Positions 22,548 through 34,008 of a DNA stretch of 40,478 nucleotides are shown one piece after another. Source of the DNA: Tulasnella sp. 424 (lineage: Eukaryota; Basidiomycota; Agaricomycetes; Cantharellales; Tulasnellaceae); the NCBI GenBank assembly GCA_019633425.1, contig WSUB01000263.1, positions 1-40,478 on the forward strand. Direction: 5' to 3'. The notes beneath the pieces are model-generated. The model did not search any database. It was not told where the DNA came from and saw only the letters and a program-made list of their open reading frames with translations. The translations under genes were made by a program, and so were the position numbers. Numbering within the stretch: position 1 is the first letter of the stretch; each line of letters opens with the position of its first letter.

Positions 22548-23294
22548 TTGGGGTGGTTGACCTCGGCCTTGCTCCGTTCGACTCGTGCCCAATTGATTGC
22601 CAAAGCGGATATGAGTAATCAAGGAAAAGCGTGCTCTTCACAAAGAGAGAAAAGCAATCAAAAATGGAACGATGGGTATGTTTCTACCAAAAGGCTATCT
22701 ATCCGGGATGGCTCCTCCTGCCTTTTATGGTTACATAACCTGAGTACTAGCCCATACCCCCATTCGGAACGACCAATCTCCATCTCCGTCACTTTAATCC
22801 GTGTACACGGTAACACACGATCGGTCCAGCTAATTTTCTCATTCGGCCTCATGATAAATGATCAGTGCAGTCTCTCTCCTTTCGTTTTTCCCTCCCTCTC
22901 TCTGCAATCACAATCCAACTTGCCATCCGGTGCATCCACAAATCCCTACGTGGCTGAACGGACACCTCGGAGTACACCGAACGCGCGCGTACGTACGTAT
23001 GTGCACGAACGGATCGATCTGCATTCATATCATCCTGCCTTTTCACGAGCCTTTGCCTGTGCCTTTTGCTTGGAGGTTCTCAGCATAGCCTCATGCAAGG
23101 GGCATGCTCGGATCGCCAATTGGCTGTCCAACAGCCTCGTTTTCCGCCTCGGATCCGAGAGGTCTGACCAAGCGCAGTGCACCCTTATTGCCCGGCACGC
23201 CGATCGAGCTCACAACGGCTTGAGCATCGGCACGAAACTTTTTTCTCTTTTTTTGAAAAGTAAAAATCCCGTTCTTTTAAACGTGGCCCCTTAA
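22548..23294 (+). CDS. Hypothetical ORF, 248 codons, unknown
   Basis: An uninterrupted frame with no recognisable domain. Composition is mixed, rich in Ser and Arg, with no membrane segment or signal peptide. It lies alone in the gene-poor region, and alternate frames are also partly open. Most likely chance. Confidence 0.12.
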   Translation: MGWLTSALLRSTRAQLIAKADMSNQGKACSSQREKSNQKWNDGYVSTKRLSIRDGSSCLLWLHNLSTSPYPHSERPISISVTLIRVHGNTRSVQLIFSFGLMINDQCSLSPFVFPSLSLQSQSNLPSGASTNPYVAERTPRSTPNARVRTYVHERIDLHSYHPAFSRAFACAFCLEVLSIASCKGHARIANWLSNSLVFRLGSERSDQAQCTLIARHADRAHNGLSIGTKLFSLFLKSKNPVLLNVAP

Positions 23295-23360
23295 TACCCG
23301 GATCGGACCTCCTGTCTGCCTTACGACATTATGCATTCTTCGAGTCGAAAGGTGGACACC

Positions 23361-23383
23361 AAAAAAAAATTTAAAAAAAAATT
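23361..23383. repeat. A9-TTT-A9-TT run
   Basis: Two A9 tracts separated by TTT. A simple-sequence tract that could bend DNA or reduce nucleosome occupancy. No gene association is evident. Confidence 0.6.
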
Positions 23384-26300
23384 GTTGACACTTGGACCAC
23401 CACACTCCGGCGGAGACAATTTTGCCTTTGAATTGAAAGACTTCGTGAGCGGCGCTACCTTTTGAGGACAGTGGATCTCTTCTACCCGCTCGAGGGATGG
23501 ACAGAACCCTTCGTGCAACACGGTTGACCGTACCTTCTGAATTCAAGAAGGACTCGGTCTTGCGCCCCGCCATCATCCATGTTGCGCACAGATCAAGGCA
23601 TCTACCGACGTTCGATCCCAACCTGAGTTCACAACACTTGGAGCGCTAACCTTGCTGATCCATTCCCACTGGGTGGAGATGGCCGCCGGGACCGGACTCA
23701 GGATATGCGATCCGCGTTGCATGCTTGTCTTCAAGACAGGTCAGCGTCGACCCTTAATGGTTCTTGAAAGGGCCATCATGGTCTGCCTGTCGGGCGGCCA
23801 GGGTGCTGTTTTTTTTCTTTTCTAAGTTGAGACCGATCCCAGCCGCTTCTTGCCAAGGTTGTATTTCCGGCCTGAGGGTGATTTCGATATGAGGCCGTCT
23901 CGCATGGTTAGCGACACGCGGAACGTTCCCCTCGACTTACGAGATATAAACTGCCCGAGGCCAAAGTCTGTCCTGTGTTTTTGACTTCCTTTTCTCAAGG
24001 AAAGTTCGCGCGCGCGGCGCGCTTGCGTCGGGGTGGGGTGGCGACGCACGAAAGCTCCCAAGGGTTACGTACACGTTGAGGGCCAAATTGGACTCCGCCT
24101 CCTAATGTAGTAAATACGGATGCTATCTACGTTGACATAGAACTTTCTTTGTTGTTTTTACTCGTTGCATGCCGGCAGCATTTCCATTTTTGGAACTGGT
24201 GGGGGCCCAGCGATATGCGCAGCACGCGGTCTCGTTGGGGGGTCCTTGACGCTCAGCCAGTGGAGTTTGAGGGAGAGCAACACTTGTAGTACTGGAGGCT
24301 AAGGTGTGTTTACGTGCCTAACTCGTACATTAAGCTCTGGATAGTTTACCTGCATGCCTTTGGACTTCGCCAACTCCGCCGCGCTGTGAGAGCGAGCGAG
24401 TTGAACTTTGAGAAAGAGCGTCCGGTGCGTATCCCGGCGAGGGCGAGCACCTATTCATGTCAATTTCGGACGTTCTTGCCGGTTTATCTCTTAACTTTCT
24501 ATCTATCATTGAGGCCCAAGCTTAGAGGGGGGACGCGTCTGCATGGGGACTCTCAACAGTTCAGCGTGGACGGTCGGCGCTTGTAGTGCGGATGCTTCCT
24601 CACAATGAGGAACATCGGGATTTACATGCCTACTCTCCGTATGGAAACTCTCGATGCATATGGTCCGATGCGGACGCTACGGCGTTCATGGCGGGTTGTG
24701 TCAGTCCTTCGACGGTGAGGAGGTCCCGACCGCTCCGCCTTCCCGACGAATTCGCCCAACCCACCAACGACACCCACTCTAGACCATTCACAGCTCCTAT
24801 TCCCCAGGAACTGTAAAGCGGTGGGATAGCTTTCTAGCACGGCTTAGCTACTCCTTTCAGCGCGGGACAAACAGCTAGGATTGTAATGGACTCCGGGCTG
24901 GACTACACACCGCTACGCCAAGGTCCGAACACCACGATACCCCCCAGCCCAAGTCAGGTTCCATCCGATTGTCAATAGGCAGTAACGAGGAAAATAAATA
25001 TCAAATACTTAACCCGCAGGAACAGGCATTTCCTCCCAGACCAGATCGAAATCAATTTGAAATTGCCTGGCAGTCCTTGAGCAACGCGCTCTTGCCCACC
25101 GCAACGGAAGACTCCCATCCAGCCATCTCCACGAATGCGCACAAACATACCCTCTAGATCGCATTCTAGCTCAGTATGACCTCATGACCCCTGTTTCTCA
25201 TCTGTTCGTCCAGCTCCGAGGAAATAGCAAACCAGTAAGATGCGAGGGCGCAAGCCATTGGTCGAGCGAGCGTCAATTTCCCGCCGACCCGCGCCTACTG
25301 CGTCCAATGGAGGTAATTCCTTGAGATGGCGGACCTCCTTATCTCAGGCCTAGTCCCGTACCAAAACCTTCGACGGTAAGACCGAATCTCCACTCAAGTC
25401 GGACCCATATCCTTTTTTTCTTACGATGCAGGCCCCTTGCGAATTTCTTGATTGGTTCGTCGTTTTTGTTCCCTCACTCATAAACGTCGGGAGCAACTGC
25501 CAACCAGTCGGGATTGGGACCGCCTCGAACTTCGAAAAACCCTTATTCCGAAGCGGTCGGACTACCAACTGTAAAAGACTAGCGTCGTGCACCCGCATTT
25601 CGCCAAATCTCAAATGCTGGAGCGGAGATCTCATGGGTATTTCTTTTCCTTTTCCTGTCTTGGAGATGCAAGCTCAGAAGAGGCTGCAATTCCTAAATCG
25701 AGTCGCGAGTCGAGGTTTCCCGACACGCTTAGGAGGTATATCTGGTTCATGACCGCTTTTAGAAAGCGAAGCGACCGGAGTCGTATTACCACCGCAAGTA
25801 CGTGGGCATCGTGACATCATGGTAGCGCGATGACCGCTATGCCGCCTTCAATTGCTCCCGACGGTTGGGGAGGTGGGAGGCGCTGCCCATGCTGCCGCCG
25901 GCTCCGGTTGACGATGAGAACCGCACCCGTTTCGCCAAGAACTGAAAACTGCTGCGCTTTGCGTTCTCAACGATATTGCGCAATATTTTCTGGCCCTTGG
26001 TTACGCGGCTCCGAGGCAAAACCAAAAACGTGCATTCAACCAGGAAACAAGCGTGTCGAACGACCAGTAGGCTTTCGTCTCTCCCACCCAACAGGCCCCC
26101 GATCCTTTCTTCTATGCATTTTACCAAGATCCCATTATCTCACTGAATCTTGGCCTCGCGTATCAGAAGAAAAGGTCACCTGAACCTCGATCCACGGTAG
26201 AGGTCCAAGTCGGGGCATCTTCGGGTACATGTACATGTGAAGCAAACGCGTTTCTCTCCTGCCCCATCCTGCAAAAAGAACGAAGCGAGGCATTTGCATG

Positions 26301-26841
26301 CCTAACGGTCTTCAATCCTGTTTCTGCTTCTGCTTTTTCCGTTCGCAGGCTCCGGACGCACCCGCGTCCTTGGTGGCTTGCTTTCCAAAATCGCTCCTCC
26401 CATTCACACGTACTTTTTCAACAATCGCCACCGCCGATGGGCAGTTCTTTCTCTCGCAGCGGGTGTCCCCGGGTCTTCATACCCTAAAGCTGGTGCTACT
26501 CGGGGTCCAGTTATTGTCTGCTAGCTGTCGGAGATCTGGAAAGCATGTATGCCGCTCCTGACTATCTGCGAGACCTGCCGTTTTGGTTGGGCAGAGCTTG
26601 GTGATCACGGCTCTAATAACCCGCCCGGGAAAGACAATGGAGGCTATCTCATGGTGCTATGAGACGCAGACTTCTGCTTCGTATCGGGATACCAGGTACC
26701 TCCTGCCTTCCTGCTCGGTGAGAATCCGCCAGATTCAGCGCAACGACGCCTGCCAAGCTCGATCCGCAGTTAGAGCCTGCGGAAGCTGGTTCGCGCATCG
26801 CGCCTCCTATGACCTCATAGGTGTTCTCGGCGGTTGACGGA

Positions 26842-27498
26842 CTAGGAAGTGCCACCGATTGTCAAATCAGGCATGTCTTCGAAGGTCGAAGCGTGAAACT
26901 GGTCTCGGTGTTTGGCTGGCGACTTTACCCTTTTGTCGAGGTGCTTCCGTGGTCCGAACCCATCGGCTTGTCGGTCGAGCCCTGTTTCGCCAATACTCTG
27001 GAAAAATCCTGGGTGTCTGCGGACCGACGGGGTTCTCCGGACGACGAGTCTAGGTCGACACTGTTGCCGCTCGTCACTCGACAGCCGCAGCGACGATGTC
27101 AAGTTGGTGTCCAGCAGCCGAAAAGCCTTGACAACGACGGCCTCGGCCAGGTTGAAGCTCTGCCCGGAGACCATGAAGAAGCAGAGAACCAGCATGACAA
27201 CTTCTTCTCCGACGAAGTCAGGAAAAGCCTGGAAAAAATACCTGTATTTCCTCACAAGCATAAAGCGGGTCGTCAGTGCGGGACTAATTTCGATCGCTTG
27301 GGCGCCGAAAATACCGCTGTTCCGCCGGCCTGTAGCACGGGAGGACCAACCTCTGAGCTCTATGCTGACCACTGTTGCCGCTGGACAAGCGGGCCCATTC
27401 AGTCTCGAGAGGAAATTGCTCAGAGTTGATGGCCCTGACCTACCTCTTCGAGAACGGTGATCTGTTCCAAACGTGGCGAAAGAAGCTTGCTTTTTCAA
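26842..27498 (-). CDS. Hypothetical ORF, possibly a remnant of a membrane protein gene
   Basis: A 218-codon minus-strand frame overlaps two long plus-strand frames (26821-27429 and 26912-27460). Of these, only the minus frame has a plausible membrane segment (EEVVMLVLCFFMV) following an aromatic stretch (YRYFFQAFPDF). The C-terminal half is basic and lacks domain character. Several frames being open over the same ~600 bp suggests locally unusual codon structure, as in an old coding region. No family is recognised. Confidence 0.2.
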   Translation of the reverse strand: MKKQASFATFGTDHRSRRGRSGPSTLSNFLSRLNGPACPAATVVSIELRGWSSRATGRRNSGIFGAQAIEISPALTTRFMLVRKYRYFFQAFPDFVGEEVVMLVLCFFMVSGQSFNLAEAVVVKAFRLLDTNLTSSLRLSSDERQQCRPRLVVRRTPSVRRHPGFFQSIGETGLDRQADGFGPRKHLDKRVKSPAKHRDQFHASTFEDMPDLTIGGTS

Positions 27499-29835
27499 AA
27501 GCGTGTGAACGGATCAGTGGTCCGGACTCTGATTCGATGGAAGAAAATTCCTGGGGGGACTCCACGCACAAACAAAAAGCATAACAGGGGATGTGATTCC
27601 CGGTGTTCTGGGTTGCGTTCCGATCCGGTTAAGTGGCAATCGGAGTCACCGGTTCTATCGGAAGGATTGCGGCGGTATTTTCCCCTCTGCCTGCTCATCG
27701 ACAAAGGCAAATCAACATTACATATCAGATACATGAAATTCACTAATAAGGGAAGTGCTGCATCTGACTTGGAACACTATGCTGGTCCTCTCACGCTACC
27801 GATTGTATTTAGATAAGTACCTCGAGGCTCAGTCGGTTTGCTCCCCATAAACTAATGCATGGGTGAAAATGAATATTTATCTCTCGGTCAACCATATATA
27901 ATACGATATCGCTAGAGGTGTTGTGCATGCACTCGCCAATTACCTCTTTGACGGTTGTGGTGGAGCTCCTATTCTGAAGCAAGATCTCCCGCGTTTGATG
28001 ATACCCACTTCCGGAGCCCGTATTGGCAAAAGCCCTTGCCTCAGGTTCATAATCTCGCACCCCACCGTCTCGACTTAGCTCGCTTTTCTTTGTCTTTTCC
28101 GCCTGCTCGACGCGAGGCCGTCCGGTCACCTGTAACACGTCTCACGGAGAAGCTGAAAGGGTCAGAGGGCTTCTGTGCTTCTATTCTGTAGATCATTGTG
28201 GCTTGAATGGGTTCGCTCGTGGCGCCACGAGTAGGGCGGTGCTTCTGGCTTCCATGGACGTGCGCTAGCGCTTCTCCCGTCACTGTCTCGTCCATCAGGA
28301 GTTTCCTGTCCGAGTGTGAGCAGCGGGATGGCGGGCAAGAACAGGGTCGGGCGACTCTAACTTCACCTAGCAAACCTGCCCGAGGTGCGCGTTTTCATGT
28401 TCAAGCTGGGAACCCGGACTCCTTGAATAGGAAAGCATTGAATTCCTGAAGCTTTGGTGCCGGATTCTGGGTTTTGGGGACTTAAGGACAGGATTTCATT
28501 CCTTGTCCAATAGCTGTGGGCTCTGGTCCTCTGGAGCGGGGCGAGGTCCCACATGTGTTGAAGGGCTTGGAACGTGGAGTGCATTTCCGCTGTTCTTCAC
28601 TCGTCACCTTTCACTCGTCTGGATGCCTGGTTTAGCGATGAGGTCATGCGTCTGTGGTCACGAATGGCACAAATTGACCAAGGGTCGTGAATTTAGTGCT
28701 CGGCGATCTGATATGTATGTGACATTCGAACGAGGGCGCTATACAACCTAGTCGCCAAAAGGGGCACAACGTGCTGCGTATTCAGTTCTTTTACAAAGGA
28801 TAGATGTGTGAAGGAGCATCTCTCCTGTGTTTGGTTTTGGTGAACGGCAGTTGGTTCGGTTGGGAAGGAGGGAACGACAAATTCGGAATTCCAGAATCCC
28901 CGACCGAAGCACACAAATGACAGATGAGCACAAGTGTCTGTCTCGTGTTCCACGCAGTGGCGGCCAAGATCTAAACGGGGTGGCATTCCTTGCATGGGTC
29001 TGGTGACGCGTCTCAGTCTTGATAGCTGACGTGAGGGAAAACTAGGGTACATATCGGATGTCTTTCTCCCGTGTAATGGCATGAGTTTGTATGACGTGTT
29101 TCGGCCGGTATCGTATCAGCGAGGGAAGAATATCTGCACCGCGCTTGTCCTCCTTTGGAATAGAGCCTACGACGCTTCGCTCCGCCGGTCCGCCTTAGCC
29201 TTGTGTCGAGGATTAAGCCGAGACGTAATACCCCGACACGATGTTTTGGCCGAGACAAATGCACCAAGTATTGGCGATATCCCGGTGGCTGTTGGGTGCA
29301 CACACGAGGTGACTGGAACGATCACTCAACACGAAGTGGTTTCGATCGAGTGTATCCGTATCACAGCCGCTAAAATGCCATATCATTCATAAAACTTCGC
29401 CCCAAGGCTAAACCTCATGTACAATTTACCAAACGAACAAAGTAATCGGTGACGCCGGATTTAGTCGAGGGGTCAGCATATGCACTCGGAACTCAGTCGA
29501 TATCGCAGCACAATACCCTCCAAACGAAGAATGATGCAAATGACGAATAAATATTCAGAGCATCATAGGAAGGATGCAGTGTTGAAGTTTACAGCTCGGA
29601 AGGAGATTAAAAAAGCTCAGCAAACTCGGGGAGCTCCGTCGGGCAAATGAACGTCGACTATCTCTCCGAGCCCAGCCCGTTTCCAGGAAAGCAATGGACC
29701 AGACGCAGGAATGACCCTTGACCCCAATATAGAACAGTTTGGGCTGCGCTTGAGGGTTTGTGTGGTCGAACAACCCAGCCAAATCGAGGCAGAGCCGTCG
29801 AGCACGAGAGGCAGGAGCAGGCAACTTGTAATCCT

Positions 29836-30078
29836 CTAGATGCGTTTCGTTCGACTAACTACGCTACTGGAATGCCGGCATCGAACCCCCGGAGAAGGCC
29901 TTTGCGGTACGGCGAAAAGAATAGCCCCCATCGCTCCAATGGCCCACATGGCGCAATCGGGTTCTGATATTCCCGGTATTCCGAACGGCCTTGGCACATC
30001 GTAGGCCGTGCGTCTGAACTCGACAAGAGCGGAGCTGGGTCTTTTGCTGTCTTTGTTCGTCATTTTGTCAAGTCGCAT
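29836..30078 (-). CDS. Hypothetical small ORF or exon, 80 codons
   Basis: It contains a protein-like stretch (RTAYDVPRPFGIPGISEPD) followed by a short hydrophobic segment (MWAIGAMGAILFAV), then turns basic, as if reading into an intron near GTACCG at about 29911. It could be an exon of a small membrane protein gene, but I could not find convincing partner exons. Confidence 0.15.
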   Translation of the reverse strand: MRLDKMTNKDSKRPSSALVEFRRTAYDVPRPFGIPGISEPDCAMWAIGAMGAILFAVPQRPSPGVRCRHSSSVVSRTKRI

Positions 30079-31564
30079 CGGCGGTCGCCGGCCGCATCAG
30101 TAGGACTGGGTAACCTTGTCCGATAGCCAAGTGTGTGGCATTCGTAGTAGATTTGGGATGGTCGAAACGAGGGAGAAAGCGTACCATTAGCTTTGCAGGG
30201 TTGTTTGACGTGGCGTATACCGAGGTGGAGCTGGGCTTTGAAGCTTCACTAGGATGGGAAAGCCCTCCTCCGAAATGATTCGCCTACCAAATACAGGACT
30301 GGTAACTCTGTGGGCAGCAGAATTTCGTAATCGGCCTTGATTTGGGGTGTAGGGGAGGCGTTGGTGGAGGCGGGGCAGTCCGTCGTTAGTTCCTTTTCGG
30401 GGCCGTGGCGACGGAACTTAGATACCGTTATCCCCGAGGGTGCGACGGTTGCGAGAATAAGCTGCGAAGCCGTTGACAACTGCAGTATCGGAAACCAGTA
30501 GTCAAGGTTTGCGTTTCGACGCCCAAGGCGACACTCAATCTAAGCTTGTAGCTTTCAAGCGACGAGCAACGGAGCTGATAGCACCACCGCAATTCACTCA
30601 CAATCACTGCCCCTCTCCGCACTAAAAGCCTGACCCTTGTTCGAGATACTCGAACGAAGGGTCCAATCCGCTTCGGGAATCGACTCGCCTGACACATTCG
30701 AAAGACAATTCCGCTGATCATCGGTACCCCCAGTCCAGGGTATTGAATACAAAAAAACGAAAAGGACGGGAATTACACGGAAGTTTCATCAAAGACGTTG
30801 CCTAGCTCTGAGGTCCAGGATATGAACGAAAAATAATTCAAGGTTCAAGCGGCACAGGGGGGAGTTTGGCTTCCGCTCAGACTACGCACCCTTTCGCCTT
30901 GCTTACTCCGCCTTTCCACCCGCTTTTGCCACCTACCGGACTCTCACCAATAGAACCATCGATCGGATGACTTGTACAGAAAAACCTTGTTGTTGCCCAT
31001 CGGCGATAAGTCATGATCGGGATGAGGATAAGGTGGTGGGAAGAGCACCCTCCGGTTTAGCCTAGTCAATGCTCGTGCTTTTTCGAGTTACCCAGGGTCT
31101 GTCGAGACAGGGTGGTCTAGCCTCGAAATAAGTCCTCCTATTGGGGCAACCCGTTCGGTAGACTCGTTTTTGACTCCCATCCAGTGGACCGGGGTTGGCC
31201 GTCACATTCGAAGCGGGTGCAACCCCACCGAATCGGTTGTTGAGAGTATGTGCACACGCAGCAGAAGCTAACCCCGGTGCACCCTTCGTATGACAACCTT
31301 GCCCCGAGGCAAAAGTCCGCTCAGCGGACACGAATTTCGCGACAAAGGCGGGCATCCCTTCAGACACAACGCGCCAGCATATCCGCCGGGAGGAAATCTA
31401 GTCACCATTGTAATCTAAAATGAACGAAGGAAGTTCCTCTTTGTGAAGATTAGGATTCTAGGCTGTAGTGTCCTGCAAAGGGGTAGCTGGGAATGGGTCA
31501 ACCCACTCAGTCAAAAGTGAGATGCTCAGCATAGGACAGCGACTCACGTAGTAACTGCCACAGA

Positions 31565-33123
31565 TCACGACGACTTGAACTTGCCTTTCAGTCCAGGCAA
31601 GGTAGAGTCTACGTCCGCCTCAGGCTGCGCCGTCTCCGTCGTCGTCGAAGGATGGTTCTCCCCCTCGGTCGCATCGGTCGTGCCCAACCGCTCTTTCTCT
31701 TCCTCATCCCAAACCTTTACCCCACCTTCGAACCACTCCCAGATAGCTCTCCCGACGCTCTCCTCCTCCATCAACCACTTGCCTCGCTCACTTGGCAGCT
31801 GCACCACTTCGCACTCGCGATAGAGCTCGCCTCCGTTCAAGACTGGTTCTTGGGGTCGCTTAGGTTTTGGGCTTGTGTTGCTTGTAGGCGACGAAGATTG
31901 AGGCTCCGGTGAGGGAGCAGGTTCGGTTGAAGGATTGCGGGCCCCGCTGCGGTGAGGGACACAAAGCGTGTACAGCGGGGTCTGGGACGTCGCTGTTGGA
32001 CGCTTGGCGATAAAGAAAAGCAAAAGATATAGAAGAGAGTATCTACAATGGGACGGCTGTTAGTTTTCATCTGACTAGAGGACGTCGCGAACGGTCACAT
32101 ACAGGAAGCTTCCAAGTCGAGAGGGTAATACGCCTGCTTCATCCCTCGTCGCGCCTAAGAACGGAGCGATGCTCTCTTCCAATCCAAAGCCAGGGCACAC
32201 AGTCACGAACTTGATGTTCGACTGTTTCTTTGCGGTCATGGGCACTTGAGTCGGATCTTGGTTCGTTGGAGGAACAGGAGAGTTGGCCAATGCGTCCAGC
32301 ACGCGTTGGAAGTGTCTGGCGAACAGGACCGACCGAAGTGACCGCTCGCTCTCTAGTTCCGTGACTGACGAGGATGAGCTTGCAGCGATGCTTGATACAC
32401 CCTTGGGCTCGAATTGGGAGACGGAAGCAGCGTACATCGGATTGACGAGATTGATAAAACGCACGTCTCTGTCAAGCGGAGAACGAAGTAGGAAAGGCAG
32501 GAAGAGGGTTGAGAAGAAGAAGGTTCCATAGGCGTTCTTGCGTCGCTGGTCCTCCTCTTCCAGTCGTTGAGCTTTGCTGCGACCCAATCGACCCCACACC
32601 CCGATGTGCGCGTATTCATGACAGAACACAACAGCGTCGACCCGTGGAGGCTCTGCGTGCATTCCCGTTCCAGTTCGTCCTTTGACGAAGGTTTGGTGGA
32701 ATTGACGGATGGATGCAGGGGAGGTAATATCGCATTTTTCGGCATAAACTAGCTCGTTGCCTGTGGTATGCTGAATCAGCTGAACGAGAACTTGAACCAC
32801 TTGATCAGAGAGGTCAGGGACGAGTGCAACGATCTGAGCTCCTCGGTTGGCGAGGGCTAGCACGATCTCCATGCCGGTTGGGGTGAAGGCGCCCTGCCGT
32901 ATTTTGCAATTGATTCAACTAGTGTTCGTATGCGGGGTCGAAACGAAGAAGAACTTACTGTAACCAAAATCGTGCGCCCATGAAGATCCCTATCTCGCGT
33001 GTTCGTGCGGCCGGACGTCCAGGTTCGCAGTAATGTAACGCCAATGACGACAACCGCAAACGGGAATAGCCATCCAGATGGTACTAGTCTATTAATTCCT
33101 TCGGATATAATAAAGATAGCCAT
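31565..33123 (-). CDS. Membrane-anchored SDR-like (Rossmann-fold) protein, 477 aa
   Basis: Exons on the minus strand are 33123-32959, 32893-32103 and 32042-31565 (1434 nt), with introns of 65 and 60 nt. An N-terminal membrane segment (about residues 12-33, GWLFPFAVVVIGVTLL) is followed by an SDR-like nucleotide-binding start (ILVT/GAFTPTGMEIVLALANRG, split by intron 1). Next come EKCDITSPASIRQF, a conserved VDAVVFCHEYAHIG and TFFFSTLFLPFLLRS. A second hydrophobic stretch (YSLLYLLLFFIA) begins exon 3, then an acidic Pro/Ser-rich tail. The usual SDR Tyr-x-x-x-Lys is not visible: PMYAASV stands where it is expected, so catalysis is doubtful. It resembles fungal SDR-like proteins of unknown function such as the DUF1776 group, but this is not certain. 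A fragment of this gene recurs at 35705-35780. The real start is the ATG at 33123; the TTG just before it is not a start. Confidence 0.8.
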
Positions 33124-33244
33124 CAAAGGCGAATTATGAGCTTGTTCTACTGTTAAGAATTCGTCAGCTTAGTCGAAAGGGACATTTGTCGGTGGTGCTT
33201 TGCTGGCAAGAGCTTACACGTGGATCAAGCCACGAAAGGTTTGA

Positions 33245-34008
33245 GGTCCGTTTTATATTGAATAGATTTTGGAGAGAACGAATGGTTTCAGATAAATCTT
33301 CTGGCTTTTGTTTTGTTTCAGAAACGTTTTTAGAAACGATTCCACGTTTGGGAATAAGAGATAGGAACAGCAAGCGGAATGCAGTGATTGGTAATGTTGA
33401 TCTACCCCTCTTGTTTGTCCTCGAGCCAGCCCTCCGTATTACCGGCCTGGGAATGATCTCCATTTCACGTTGCGGCCTTGCTTCAGGTTCCCATCCTTCG
33501 CATCGATCGTATAAGCAGACAAAGGGCAGGCGGGATTTAGTGTTTGTCCGAACAGACGTGCACTTGGGCAACAAACTACACCGCTCGGCGACGGCAGTCG
33601 GTAAGTACTTGTTACATTCGACCAGTCATCCCGAGTCTTGGATGGCTTTCTCGAGCGGTCCCTTTCGGGGTGATTTCAGTCAGGTATTCCTTTCATGGCC
33701 TAAATCCATACACTGACCGAGCTCACGCGCGTGGCGATCCTGGCTGTCTGGACTTCGTCGCTGGAGCACTCATCTTGGTCTGAAGTAACTATATATCATA
33801 AAAGGGAAACTGTTGAGACGGGTCTCAGAAACCAGCCCTTCCACGGCCTCCGCCCAGTACCCCACGTGGGCGTCTATGAAAGTCCATGCAGCTTTTGAGC
33901 ACGCGGGACTGCAATGTGCGAGGCACTCCCTCCCCCCACCGTCTTAGTCAGGACTACTCGACTAAGTTTACACTAAACGACAAACACAGGTAGAATACAT
34001 AGTTACGA
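33245..34008 (+). repeat. Leader region of array unit A
   Basis: Homologous to 35790-36740 (unit B) and, in part, to 39755-40140 (unit C). Shared landmarks are the GAACGAATGGTTTCAGA stretch near 33290, TTGTTTGTCCTCGAG near 33410, GGCAGACAAAG-like text near 33515 and a GTAAGTACTT donor-like site at 33601 followed by TTTCAG at about 33675-33680. It runs up to the kinase start at 34009. It contains a 176-codon plus-strand ORF that I do not consider coding. Confidence 0.7.

Larger units (their letters stand above)
18620..31564. other. Long gene-poor region, about 13 kb
   Basis: No ORF here shows a recognisable domain, and I could not assemble a convincing spliced gene. I looked for reverse transcriptase, integrase and transposase motifs, tRNA A/B boxes, 5S rRNA and long terminal or tandem repeats and saw none. 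Base composition stays near that of the genes, so it is not an AT-rich repeat block. The longest ORFs (22548-23294 and 26842-27498) are listed separately at low confidence. It may contain lineage-specific genes, non-coding RNAs or strongly decayed elements. Confidence 0.5.

Noticed and set aside
29870..29945. tRNA-like stretch on the minus strand with GGTTCGATGCC
   Set aside because: The T-arm-like box is convincing, but there is no A-box, the acceptor stem has mismatches and the anticodon arm does not fold properly.
33186..33716. 176-codon plus-strand ORF in the unit A leader
   Set aside because: The frame is not kept in units B and C, which points to non-coding leader sequence.
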